DNA from: Metellina segmentata
Lineage: Eukaryota; Arthropoda; Arachnida; Araneae; Tetragnathidae
Direction of reading: 5' to 3'
DNA length: 64,000 nucleotides
Assembly (NCBI GenBank): GCA_947359465.1
Contig: OX375881.1
Location: 74,857,914-74,921,913 of the forward strand
A model generated the notes under the pieces. It was not told where the DNA came from and did not search any database. It saw only the letters and a program-made list of their open reading frames with translations. Numbering within the stretch: the stretch's first letter is position 1; each line of letters opens with the position of its first letter. The translations under genes and the position numbers were made by a program. Shown piece after piece: positions 46,984-56,918 of this stretch.

Positions 46984-48307
46984 TAGAGGCTGTTCGCACA
47001 TTTTTTTAGACGATTTTGGTTAGCGGTAATAAAAAATCGTTTGCTGCAAAAGAAATAATTGCAGTTGTATTATATTTTTAAAAGTCAAACTTATCGTCTG
47101 CGGCTTGCGAGGTTTGTTTTTATTCAAAATGGCGTTTTTGACGAAGCACTGGTTCGAAGGCTATATTTATGCTCTTTCCGAAGAGAAATATTCATATTTC
47201 GTTATCAAAAACGATGTGAGAGTCATGGTTTTGTGATATCTAAAGCGTCAATAGGTAATATCGTCAACAAGAAAGGAAAAAAACACGTCAAATTGGAGCC
47301 TCAAGTGGGACAGAAATTCAAAACAGGTATCCAAGGAAGAAACGGACATCTTCGAGTATTGCAAAGGTACGTTGTTTAATGTTAAAAGAAAATCCCCCTA
47401 GTCAAAGGACAGTTGCAAAATCGTTAAAATACTCGGTGTCCACAGTAAACAAAATGATAAACGTTGATTTAAATCTTAAGAAAGCGAAAAAACGCAATGT
47501 GCTTCGTCTTTCTCCAAAGCATACCGCTCAACGCAGGACACGCTGCCGAATTCTATATGATAAACACTTATCCTAAGACAAATGGAGAAAAATTGTCACA
47601 ATAGATGAATCATGGTGTATTTAAATGATTGCAGCAAAAAAGGAGCCATTTATTATCAAAAAAGGGGAGAAAAAAAAATTTAAGTACATGGTTCACAGAA
47701 TCGAAAGAAAGTTTTTCTAAGGGATTCATGATTGTTGTTGCTTTTTCATATAATGACAAGTTAAAAATAAAGAGAGTGGGAAAAAATGTCAAGATTAACT
47801 CCAAATACTATCAGGAACATATTTTATCGACAATTTTTCTGAATGAAATACCATCGCTTTACCCACAGTGCCATCAATCTGTGGAACACCATCAAGACAA
47901 AGCTAGCAGTCACACATCAAAATCCACTGTAAATTTCCTAAAAGAAACGGAACAAAAAACCGGTATCAAGGCCATACCCTTCACTGATATCCTTACTAAA
48001 TCTCCCGATGTATCACCTATGGATTTTTATGTTTTCGGAAATGTGTTTGTGTGAAAATTTTTATGTTTTAAAATCTGCATTATCCAAACGTCTTCCACAA
48101 CCCTGGACTCTGGAAAGATGTTCAGGAGGAATGGGATAGAACACCTCTTCTGACACTTCAAAAGGCATTATTATCCTGGAAATTACGGTGTCGAAAGATA
48201 GTTCAGAATAAGGGCTATCAATAGAACATTTAAAACACAAGTATTTTATGTAATTTAGTTTTGTGAATACAATATACATTGTCTAAAAAATGTGTGAACA
48301 GCCTCTG
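46984..48307 (+). mobile_element. Mariner-type element, DD41D spacing (1.3 kb)
   Basis: AGAGGCTGTTCGCACATTTT at the left is inverted at the right (AAATGTGTGAACAGCCTCTG), followed by TA at 48308-48309. Left terminal bases are slightly changed. The plus strand carries a decayed transposase. Confidence 0.85.
47130..48230 (+). pseudogene. Mariner-type transposase pseudogene (DD41D)
   Basis: Pieces in order: a helix-turn-helix region with PSQRTVAKSLKYSVSTVNKM (47400), first catalytic aspartate in KIVTIDESWC (about 47590), VGKNVKINSKYYQEHIL (47780), second aspartate in EHHQDKASSHTS and third in KSPDVSPMDFYVFG (to about 48040). There are 41 residues between the last two aspartates, the spacing of the DD41D (rosa-type) group. 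Stops interrupt it at 47377-47379, 47574-47576, 47620 and 48052, so it is inactive. Confidence 0.82.
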
Positions 48308-48309
48308 TA

Positions 48310-48820
48310 TAATATAAAATCGATAAATGTAGAAAGCCCTTACAAAGATAAGCGAGTATAGGAAAGGAAAAGTGGTTTTATGAAACATACTTTCTTATCG
48401 TCGACTTAAAGCAAAAACTCACTAACTAATATTTTGTCCTTCCGTACTAAATTCTGATTTTCATGACGATGAGGAATATACTGTCGCCATTGCAAACTGT
48501 CTAAAACCATAAAACACTGTTAAACTAGGTTATAATTATATTGTTTTAACCTAAAAACTAGTAGGTAGTCTTTAAAAATCTATACAATGAAAAATAATTT
48601 TTGAAAGTTAATAGTTTCAGCACTAAGCCGACGATTCAATGTTACCAATTCTAAATTCATGCATGACAATTCTCGTTATTTTTTACACTGCATAAAAAGG
48701 TTAGAGAAGATAGTAATATCAGTGATGTATAACTTCCAAAAGTATCTTTTACAAGTGAACTATCAAATTAGGTAAAACCAAAGCATGACATATATAGTTT
48801 CAATTTCGATATTAGTGCTG

Positions 48821-48823
<3 letters not shown>
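48310..48823. other. Intergenic DNA, nothing recognised
   Basis: AT-rich spacer without recognised features. Confidence 0.4.

Positions 48824-48852
<29 letters not shown>
48824..48852. repeat. (TA)n microsatellite
   Basis: About 28 bases of TA next to the Penelope-like 3' end, as at the fold-back at 6.7 kb. Confidence 0.9.
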
Positions 48853-48855
<3 letters not shown>

Positions 48856-48895
48856 CTAAAACAAGAGAAAATTCAAATAAAAGAAACCAAAAGGA

Positions 48896-49144
48896 ATTTA
48901 TTGAAAACGAAAGTGTTGGTGGATCAGAGCGTCATCAGGGAGGAGCCTGACCCAAACAACACAAAATGGTGCTTTCTACGAAAATGAGCGCAAAATGCTA
49001 AGAAATTGCTCATATACTCCCCCAAACACCATTAAATAGAATATACAAAACTAAAGATTGAAATAACAAAATTTAAATCAAACCAACCGCAGCAGTCGGG
49101 AAACTAGCAACATCCAGCCAGAAGATCGCATCAAATGCCGCTAC
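48896..49144 (-). mobile_element. Penelope-like 3'-end fragment, left part
   Basis: Reverse complement carries GTGTTTGGGGGAGTATATGA and GGGTCAGGCTCCTCCCTGAT, as in the fold-back at 6.7 kb. It is interrupted at 49144 by the 12-kb hAT-ended element and continues at 61178. Confidence 0.78.
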
Positions 49145-49520
49145 TAGTGATGGGAGTATTCGAATACAAAAGTACTCATGTATTCGATACTTAAAAGTAA
49201 CCGCTGTACTCGATACTTTTATGTGAGTACCGGAAGTATTCATATGAGTACCGGAAGTACTCAAGTAGTTGTTGTTGTATTCATCCAAAGTATCGGTTAC
49301 AAAAGTACTCATATGAGTACAGGAAGTATTCATGAATACAGGAAGTACTAAAGTAGTTGTATTCATCCTAGGAGTATCGGTTACAAAAGTATTCATTTGA
49401 GTACCGGAAGTACTCTAGTAGTAGTTCCTGTACTCATACAAAGTAGTAAGTACTCATCAAAGGTATTCGCATACAAGAGTACTCATGCTGGCTGTTCAAA
49501 TACCAAAAGTATGTCGCTGC
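49145..49520. repeat. Left subterminal repeat cluster of the hAT-ended element
   Basis: Dense short motifs: GTACTCATATGAGTAC, ACCGGAAGTACTC, GTATCGGTTACAAAAGTA and AAGTAGTTGT recur two to four times. The right end (61075-61160) has TACTCGATACT repeats. Confidence 0.8.
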
Positions 49521-50613
49521 GTATTCGAACACCTGAGAATTCATCGTATTCTTAAGTAGCAGAAGTGTCATATTGTAAAAGTATGGATATCTATGGTTCT
49601 CGTTAGTTTTATTTTTCTTGTCTCGATTTTGCTTTTCCCAATTTTATAAATCTTGAAAATGCACGTGATGAATGAAGCGTCGAAAAATTCCATCGATTGA
49701 GAGATTGGATTTCTTTGCAAAAGACATTGAGTTTGCCTTTTATTGTTGAAAATTGTATTTAAATTTGTCAATTTTTTTTAAATTTTAATTTTCAGGCTTT
49801 ATTTCTGGTATTAAAATTATCTATACAAATAAGATACTTTTATGCTCAAAATGTTTTTCTGTTTCTTCAAGTAAAATAACGTTATTATTTCATTCTTGAG
49901 ATGGCTGTTACTTTCTTCAAAGTACCTGACCAGAGTAAATGGCTACAAATTCCCAATTTTTACATGCTATCTTGAAAAAATATGTGCTGCATGAAATGCT
50001 GAAAAGTTCCATCGATTAAGAAATTGGATTTAAAATTTTCTGGAAGCAATTTCCTGAATAGACAGGCTGGATTATCAGTGAAGTACACATGCTATGCCCT
50101 TTATTTTCTACAAGAACAATTTGCTGTCGGTTAGGAAAATCACTTAAGTATTATCAGTTCTATTACGTTTCTTTAATTTCTAGATTAATTCTTTTAAGTG
50201 ATAGTATTAGTCTTAACAAAGTTACTTGGGGTCATTATTAAGTTTAAATGTTTCTTTCATTTCTTGTTTACTTTTTCATAAAGGTTAAAAATTATTGCTT
50301 AAAAAGTTAATTAATTCTAAAATCTAGAATATTCTGTAAAACTTTTAAATTAGTTACAAGTGCTTTATCATTTGTATGTTGGGTTCTTTCTTGCATTTGA
50401 GTAAATGTTGTGTTGCTTTCAGTTCTTATTTGTTTTCATTTATGTTTTAAATTAATGTTTCTAAAATTTAATTGATTCTAATATCTAGTATAATCCAGTA
50501 AAACTCTTGAATTAGTTGCAACTGCTTTATCATTTGTATATTGTTTTCGATATGTTTCCCTGTTTTGCATGTCATCGTGTGTATGAATCTTAAATATCTC
50601 AAGATATATTTGA

Positions 50614-50941
50614 GCCGATCAACCGGTATAGTGGTTAAGGTGTTAGCCTCTAGATCGGAACGTTTCTTGTTCAAATCCGGGTCTTGGCATGGATGTTTGT
50701 AAGCGTATGGTGTAGAGGCGGCTGGTGCACCTTAAATCTGTCGTGGCCCAAAGTCTTCACATTGGGTTGGTGTAGAAGTTTGGAGAGTGGGGTGCCAGCT
50801 CAGGTGTTGCTTCGTCATCTGACCGTGGTTCAAAATCATGAAGTGTTGTCCATGGATCTTTCCCTTAAGGGACTGATCCCGGACGGTCGTCAATAGCCCA
50901 TTGTGTTGCTTTAATACGACGTTAACTAAAATTCCCATTAC
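50614..50941 (+). repeat. tRNA-derived SINE, full length, 14-bp TSD
   Basis: CAAGATATATTTGA occurs at 50600-50613 and 50942-50955. The head has an A-box-like GGTATAGTGGTTAAGG (50625-50640) and B-box-like TTGTTCAAATCCGGG (50668-50682), so Pol III would transcribe it. The body ends with ATTGTGTTGCTTTAATACGA and CGTTAACTAAAA. Older copies lie at 2305-2540 and 2900-2965. It moves with the help of a non-LTR element's enzymes. Confidence 0.88.
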
Positions 50942-51099
50942 CAAGATATATTTGAAACTGAGTCATCCAGATCAGGTTTAAAAGAATAAAAACGTAAGTG
51001 TTCATATTATGACAAAGATTTCTATATGAGACAAGATAAGCATGATGTACATTAGATCGCTGAAGCAAGAAGTGATATTCAGCGCCTAAAGTGCTCATA

Positions 51100-51790
51100 T
51101 TTATGCAGTAACGAGTGAAAGGCAATGCTCAAAGAGTGCGACACAAAGGCCTAAGGGAATCTTGGCAAAAATATGCTTTTAGCATAACATCTGCTGCTCC
51201 TACACAGTTATGGGACAGATTTCGGAAGGCAATGAGATTATATTCGATCTCCTTCGTTGAAGCAAATGGGCAACATATCTCAGAGCCTGTCGATAGTAAA
51301 TGCCATTTCACATGCTTTTTCTGCAGCTCCCTGTTTTAACACCTATCCAGAGACATTTCAGCGCACAAAACATGCATAATCCCATTGCATTAATTTCCAT
51401 TCTTGATCTGAACTCTCGTATAACTCAATTCAGAGAAAAAGGATTGATGTGATGCTTTAAAAAGGACCAGAAAAACTGTGCCTGTCCTGATGGCATTGTA
51501 TATCTAATGATACATCTTTCCTCTGTCACTCACTTTATAACATATTACATCTGTATCATCACATATTGGAGGAACATGTCTTCCCTTTGGCTTGGATACA
51601 CTCCTTTTTTATACCTTTTCAAAAACCTGTAAAGATCCAACAAATGCATATAACAATAAGCCAATCACACTCACCAGCTGCATGTGCTAACTTTTTGAAA
51701 AGATGGTTAATTCTCGTCTCACTTGAATCTTAGACACAACTTAGGCTCTTAAATTAGAAGCGAGATTAGATGTGTCCACCATCGAGGCCA
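51100..51790 (+). pseudogene. Jockey-like ORF2 fragment
   Basis: Pieces of the endonuclease-RT linker (RESWQKYAFSITSAAPTQ, then WDRFRKA and ANGQHISEPVDSK) lie at about 51140-51300. A degraded CACPDGI segment follows at about 51478, corresponding to the PGPDGI motif, and KPITLTSCMC then LFEKMVNSRLT at about 51660-51725, corresponding to the YRPISLT motif. The pieces are in different frames with stops. It differs from the remnant at 24605. Confidence 0.75.
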
Positions 51791-51894
51791 AGAAGATACA
51801 TGGTTTCATTTACGTCCTGACAATCAGTCATTAAATTGCTTGAAGATTGCCGATAGTGAACTGTTCTTAAACATTATATGTTTAGCAGCGTGTA

Positions 51895-51975
51895 TCTACC
51901 AAAAGTAAAGAAGAGTTACACTGCTAGTTATATATACTAGTAAACTTAAGTTAATTTTTTTAGTGGTGGCTAAGT
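51895..51975 (-). repeat. TTAGCCACCACTA dispersed repeat, copy 3
   Basis: Reverse complement reads TTAGCCACCACTAAAAAAAT, then TAGTATATATAAC and GTGTAACTC, as in the copy at 7669. Confidence 0.6.
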
Positions 51976-51979
51976 TCGG

Positions 51980-54017
51980 CACACATGTTTTTATGTTTGC
52001 TTTCTCTTTTCTTTTAGGCATTTGGAATCTGAAGAAGAGCAGTGGTTTTCCTCTCTAGCTTGATCTTTCTTGTGTTTTCCCTCCTTAAAGTTTGTAAAGT
52101 AATTTAAATGTTTGCAGTTTTCCTAATTTTAAATTTAGTTTTTCATGCATTCTATATCTAGGGTTCCTACAGGAAAAATCAGTTTACATCGTAAACTGGT
52201 TATTAAATTTAGAGGTGAGAACCTCTGCTAAAGAGGATTAGAGCTCTTGGCGATACCTCTATAAAAAAAGTGCATCATGATTCCTACCCCATGGGTGATG
52301 TGGAAATGGAATCGTTCATTTTAGGACATGTTTTAAGTTACAGAATATAATTGTAATAGCTTTTAAAACATCAAATTGGTGTATTCAGTCTGAAATATAC
52401 TTATTAAAAATGTAGATGGCGTTGCCTATAAACGGTGCCCTGTTATGTAACATTAGTGAGTATTGTTAGTAGCAGAAAAATTCTCAAACAAGACAATTGT
52501 GTCCAAAGTGCTTTCCTTGGAAGAGAGAGAAATTAGACACCAGAAGAAACAGCCCCTGAACAATACTTGTTCCATTCTCGGCATTTACATTAATTAGTTG
52601 GTTATTGTACTGACACTCAGCCGTGGATGACATGTTCTTAAGATCTGTGGGTTTAACAAAAAAATACTAATTTATGGTTCTTTACACTTAAGCAAATCCA
52701 ATTAAAATATATAGATTTTACAAGCTTGGGTGTTTTTATTCAATTGATTGGAATAAAAATATTTACTCAAAATTTAACACCAAATGATATTTTAAAAATT
52801 TGAAATTAATATAGTTAAGAAACATTAAGTTCACAATAATAAGCTTTAAAGTTTCTAAAAATTTCAAATTTAATAAGAATTCAGTTTAACCACCCTAGTG
52901 GTTGCAACGAAAAACATCAAGTACAAAAAATATCTGATTACAAGATGAAGATTGGGTCAGTTTTCCTCTAGTTATGAGATATATCGTGCATCAAGATACG
53001 GTCAGTTTTGCTAATGAAACAAATCTCATCGAACATGACCACCCTGACGTTTAATGCGAACACAGCACTTGGGAGTATTACTGTGACTGATTTGAAATAA
53101 TATTCAAAGAAAGCACGGAATAAAAATAAAGCCATTATGAGAACTTGTAGACGAGGACTAGAAATAAAGTACTATTTTAATTGAATTTTCAACGTCTCAC
53201 CGAACAGGTTTCTGAACTATGAAATAAGTTATGAAACGATGATAAATGCCCTCCTATTTTGTCATTGTAAGAGCCCTATATTGCTCAGTATGTGAAGCAA
53301 AAATCCTGACATGATAAAAATTTAATATGTATATCGTTATTAATATTACTACCTAAATATTGGAATTACAAATTTTTACTAGTTCAGTGCAAGTGTAATA
53401 TGTATTAATTTAATTGTCTGAACTTCAACAAGCAGATTTTAATCTTATTAAATGTGAATATACCATATTGAAAAAAAAATTAAGAATCGAAATAAGGGCT
53501 AAGTTTACAGAAATATTTTTTAAGTTTCAGATCCTGGTATTAAAATTAACACTCTTACATCTTTTAAAATATTTTTAGAGTTTTGTAGAAAAAGAATTTT
53601 TGTTCTTATATTTGGGGTTCCCTTCAAAATAAAAGTTTGTCTTGTTTCCTGTTGAGTGATTATTTCCTCAAATTATAGTAGAAAACCAAATCCATAAAAT
53701 GCAAAAACTTAAATTAAAAAATGATTTGTAAAATCGAAATAAAAATTAAAAAATTCGGCAATTTGTAAATTGTATTTTGGTTTTGCAAAATACAGTTGTT
53801 TTTTAACAAGTTCAAAAAGAGAAATAATAGTAATTTTCATTTAAACAAAATTTTTAAAAATTTATATTAATAAATCGGAAGAAAAAAAAATGTTCAAACA
53901 TTTAATTTAGAAAACATTCAGAGTTTTGTGAGAGAAAAAAACCCAATCCTTTTACAAAGCAAAAAAAAATCAAACTAATTTGATTTTTATTATTTTTTGT
54001 TTAAGGAAGAACAGTTC
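51980..54017. other. Internal DNA of the hAT-ended element, nothing recognised
   Basis: About 2 kb, AT-rich. I looked for a hAT transposase here on both strands and saw none. Confidence 0.4.
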
Positions 54018-54019
54018 TA

Positions 54020-54047
54020 TACTCTGTTTCACCTTAACTTGTCAGTA
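54020..54047 (+). repeat. Left terminal inverted repeat of the DD82E element
   Basis: Begins TACTCTGTTTCACC and ends CTTGTCAGTA, preceded by the TA duplication. Confidence 0.95.
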
Positions 54048-54399
54048 TTGGGAAAGGCAGAAATGATGTTCATCCGCATGAAAAATAATTCCAACTTGAT
54101 TTGGAATTTAAAATAAAGAAAATGCATATAAACGTGTAAAAATTGTCCTACAATGAAGGAGTGATTTTTGAACCTTTATAATCGGTTATTTATTTGTAAA
54201 AAGCATTTTTTTTTGACCGAAGCGAATGAATATATCCGAAACGGAATTCTAAACCGGTTTCCATGGTAACATTTCTGGCGAGCTAAATACGCTTTCCGGC
54301 CAAGTCTGCGCCATTTCGCTCTGCGTCTTTGCTAGCGTGTGTATTTACGTTCATATCTCTCTTGTGCTATTTTATTGGAGTGTGTTTGATACTCTGAAC

Positions 54400-55797
54400 A
54401 TGGCTGAAAAAGGAACGTCACCATCCAAGCTGTATACGCCATCAAAGCAAGGAAAATCAATTGGTAGTGGAGCTCGCAGGAACATATTGAATGTTTATTC
54501 TAGACTTCGAGAAGAAAACCATAGTGATTCCATTAACCAAATCGTCGGAAAGGTGTCTCAACTAACTGGTGTTTCCAAAAGAACTGTTTTTCGTTTGAAA
54601 AAAGAAAAGAAGACGACAAGTCCTTTGAGTACTCCAGGAAAAAAACGACCTTATGCCGTTGGAAAAAGAACAAGAATGATGAAATATGACAACTTTACTT
54701 TATCGTGCATCCGACGAAAAATTCATGATTGTTTTCGTCGAAATGAAATTCCTACATTGGACAAAGTTCTAAATGAAATTAACAATGATAAGGATATTTT
54801 TTCGACAAACATTAGCCGAAGTACACTGTACAGGATACTGAAAGATTTGGGATTTTCCTTTGAAAAGCGAAAAAGGCAGGCTATGCTTTTAGAAAGACAC
54901 GACATAATTTTATGGCGAAGAAATTATTTACGAAAAATTAGAGAACTGAAGAATGAAAATGCTTCAATCTATTATTTAGATGAAACATGGGTGAATGAAG
55001 GACACTCACAAAGTCGAGTATGGCAAGACAAAAACATCAAAAGCACCAATGAAGCTTCCTCTTCAAGTTTGACAACAGGCTTGGCTGCACCAAAAGGAAA
55101 AGGAAGAAGACTCATCATTACCCATATCGGAAGTGATGAAGGATTTGTACCTGATGCGGCTGACATTTTTGTAGGAAAAAAATCCGGTGACTACCACGAA
55201 GAAATGGATGGTAACCATTTTGAGAAGTGGTTTGAAGATATCATGCCTAAATTGAAACGAAACAGCTTTGTAGTGATGGACAATGCCCCCTATCACTCGG
55301 TGAAGAAAGAAAAAATTCCGACGACATCTTGGAAAAAAAGTGCAATTCAAGAATGGCTATCGTTGAAAAACATTACGTGGAACCAGGACATGATCAAGAT
55401 TGAACTGTTGAAAAAAGTTAGCGAAATCAAACATATGTTTGATAAATACAGAGTTGAAGAAATTGCCGAAAAATTTGGACATAAGGTTTTGAGACTTCCC
55501 CCGTATCACTGTGAGCTTAATCCCATTGAAATGATATGGAGTCAAGTAAAAGGACACGTTGCCAGGGAAAACAAGACTTTTAAACTGAACGATGTGAAGG
55601 ATTTAGTCATCCAAGGGATTGAAAAGGTCTCTGTACAAAATTGGAAAAACTGCATAAACCATGTTACTGAAAAAGAGAAATACATGTGGGAAGTAGATGG
55701 ACTTGTGGATGATATTTGGGAAAGTAAGAACTTGGTAATTTCTTTTAATAGTGAGTCTGATAGCGATTCGGAAATGTTAAGTGATGATGATGTGTAA
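54400..55797 (+). CDS. DDE transposase, DD82E (Sailor-like)
   Basis: A 465-residue protein from the ATG at 54400. The frame is open from 54337, but only with a GTG start, and MAEKGTSPSK is the natural N-terminus. Order: a basic N-terminus with a helix-turn-helix (LTGVSKRTVFRLKKEK), a second one (NISRSTLYRILKDLGFSF), then the catalytic core with D194 in IYYLDETWVNEG, D294 in FVVMDNAPYHS and E377 in CELNPIEMIWSQVKGH. Exactly 82 residues separate the last D and the E, against 34-41 in ordinary Tc1/mariner families. The extra part (about residues 305-360) is rich in K, E and W and lies between the RNase H strands. I recall a DD82E family named Sailor, and this spacing matches it. An acidic serine/aspartate tail ends the protein. 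It would cut and paste DNA flanked by the 28-bp TIRs at TA. No stops or frameshifts are seen. Confidence 0.93.
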   Translation: MAEKGTSPSKLYTPSKQGKSIGSGARRNILNVYSRLREENHSDSINQIVGKVSQLTGVSKRTVFRLKKEKKTTSPLSTPGKKRPYAVGKRTRMMKYDNFTLSCIRRKIHDCFRRNEIPTLDKVLNEINNDKDIFSTNISRSTLYRILKDLGFSFEKRKRQAMLLERHDIILWRRNYLRKIRELKNENASIYYLDETWVNEGHSQSRVWQDKNIKSTNEASSSSLTTGLAAPKGKGRRLIITHIGSDEGFVPDAADIFVGKKSGDYHEEMDGNHFEKWFEDIMPKLKRNSFVVMDNAPYHSVKKEKIPTTSWKKSAIQEWLSLKNITWNQDMIKIELLKKVSEIKHMFDKYRVEEIAEKFGHKVLRLPPYHCELNPIEMIWSQVKGHVARENKTFKLNDVKDLVIQGIEKVSVQNWKNCINHVTEKEKYMWEVDGLVDDIWESKNLVISFNSESDSDSEMLSDDDV

Positions 55798-56786
55798 ATT
55801 CATGTGATGAATAAGTATATTATAATGTAAATAGATTTGTTATGATGTTTGCTATGTTTTACATATATTGATGATGTATAAATGCATGTGATGAATAAGT
55901 AAAACGTAAATATAGTTTTCTCATTGTAACTACTATTCATGAAAGAGATTGGTTTCTTCTGTACACTTTCTTGTAAACTATTTTAAATTATTCATAAAAT
56001 TAATAATTTACTACTAATCAACCCGACACCGTTCCGCGAGTTTCAGAATATGTTTCACACATATAAGGTTTATTTTTTTTAACTCTAATTTTTAAAATGG
56101 TTTCATTTTTTTTATTATTGTATGTGTATTCACTATATTTGTATTTTTTATATTCTATTTATTTATTGTGAATGTATTTTATATCCTCTATGTTATATGT
56201 ATTTTTATTTGTTATTTACTTTCTTTAATATCAGAATAAATTTGATTTAATTTGGAGACTATATTTTGCTGTTAAGAAAAACACATATTTTAGCAGACGA
56301 CGCACTCTCCCCTACCTTGTCCAACCAAATGTAAGACCAAAGGAGTAATTAAATTGGATTAATTTCCTTTAATAAAATTATTAAAATTGAAAAAAGAAGT
56401 ATTAATCAAGGTGTTTAGCTTTCAGGTAAGTAAATTCAAAAAATGAATTTTATGGTTCATCACATCTTTAAATAGACTGTTTTTTAAACAACATTTATTG
56501 TAAAAAAATTTTAAATATATATATTTTTAAATAACTAAAAATAATACTCATTTAGAAAAATCAAAACGCATTTATATTAACATAGAGTAGCTTTTTGTTT
56601 AATTAACAAATGTAATGCAAGAGCCATTAGAAATTAAAGATCTGTGAAACGTATAGAATTTCCACGTGCATTTTATCTCTCCTTGCCAAAAAGGGCGAAT
56701 TTCCTCGCTTATAGCTGACTTCTTCTGACATTGTAACCCTAGTTTCTACGACAACGGCTGTGATGCGGTCAACGTAGCCTTTACTC

Positions 56787-56814
56787 TACTGACAAGTTAA
56801 GGTGAAACAGAGTA
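56787..56814 (-). repeat. Right terminal inverted repeat of the DD82E element
   Basis: Perfect 28-base inverted copy of the left end, followed by TA. Confidence 0.95.
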
Positions 56815-56817
56815 TAG

Positions 56818-56890
56818 ATCTGGATTCGAACCGCGTTCCGTGTTACTCCAAATCCGTGCTTCTAACCACTATACCAAGTAACACGTGACA
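56818..56890 (-). repeat. tRNA-like sequence beside the DD82E element
   Basis: Minus strand: TTACTTGGTATAGTGGTTAG (A box) and CGCGGTTCGAATCCAG (B box) at tRNA-like spacing. The 3' acceptor side is cut off by the DD82E insertion. Acceptor pairing cannot be shown even when the empty site is considered, so a SINE head is likelier than a tRNA gene. Confidence 0.6.
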
Positions 56891-56918
56891 TATCAAGTTT
56901 TTTTACAAATAAAAGCCA

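Larger units (their letters stand above)
54020..56814 (+). mobile_element. Intact Tc1/mariner-superfamily element, DD82E (2795 bp)
   Basis: The first 28 bases (from TACTCTGTTTCACCTTAACT) are exactly inverted at 56787-56814, and TA lies on each side (54018-54019, 56815-56816). It holds one uninterrupted transposase frame, a 350-base leader and a roughly 1-kb 3' non-coding part with an AATAAA at 56235. It appears structurally complete. Confidence 0.95.

Noticed and set aside
56818..56890. Functional tRNA gene beside the DD82E element
   Set aside because: The 3' side is cut by the insertion, and no acceptor pairing is found even across the empty site.
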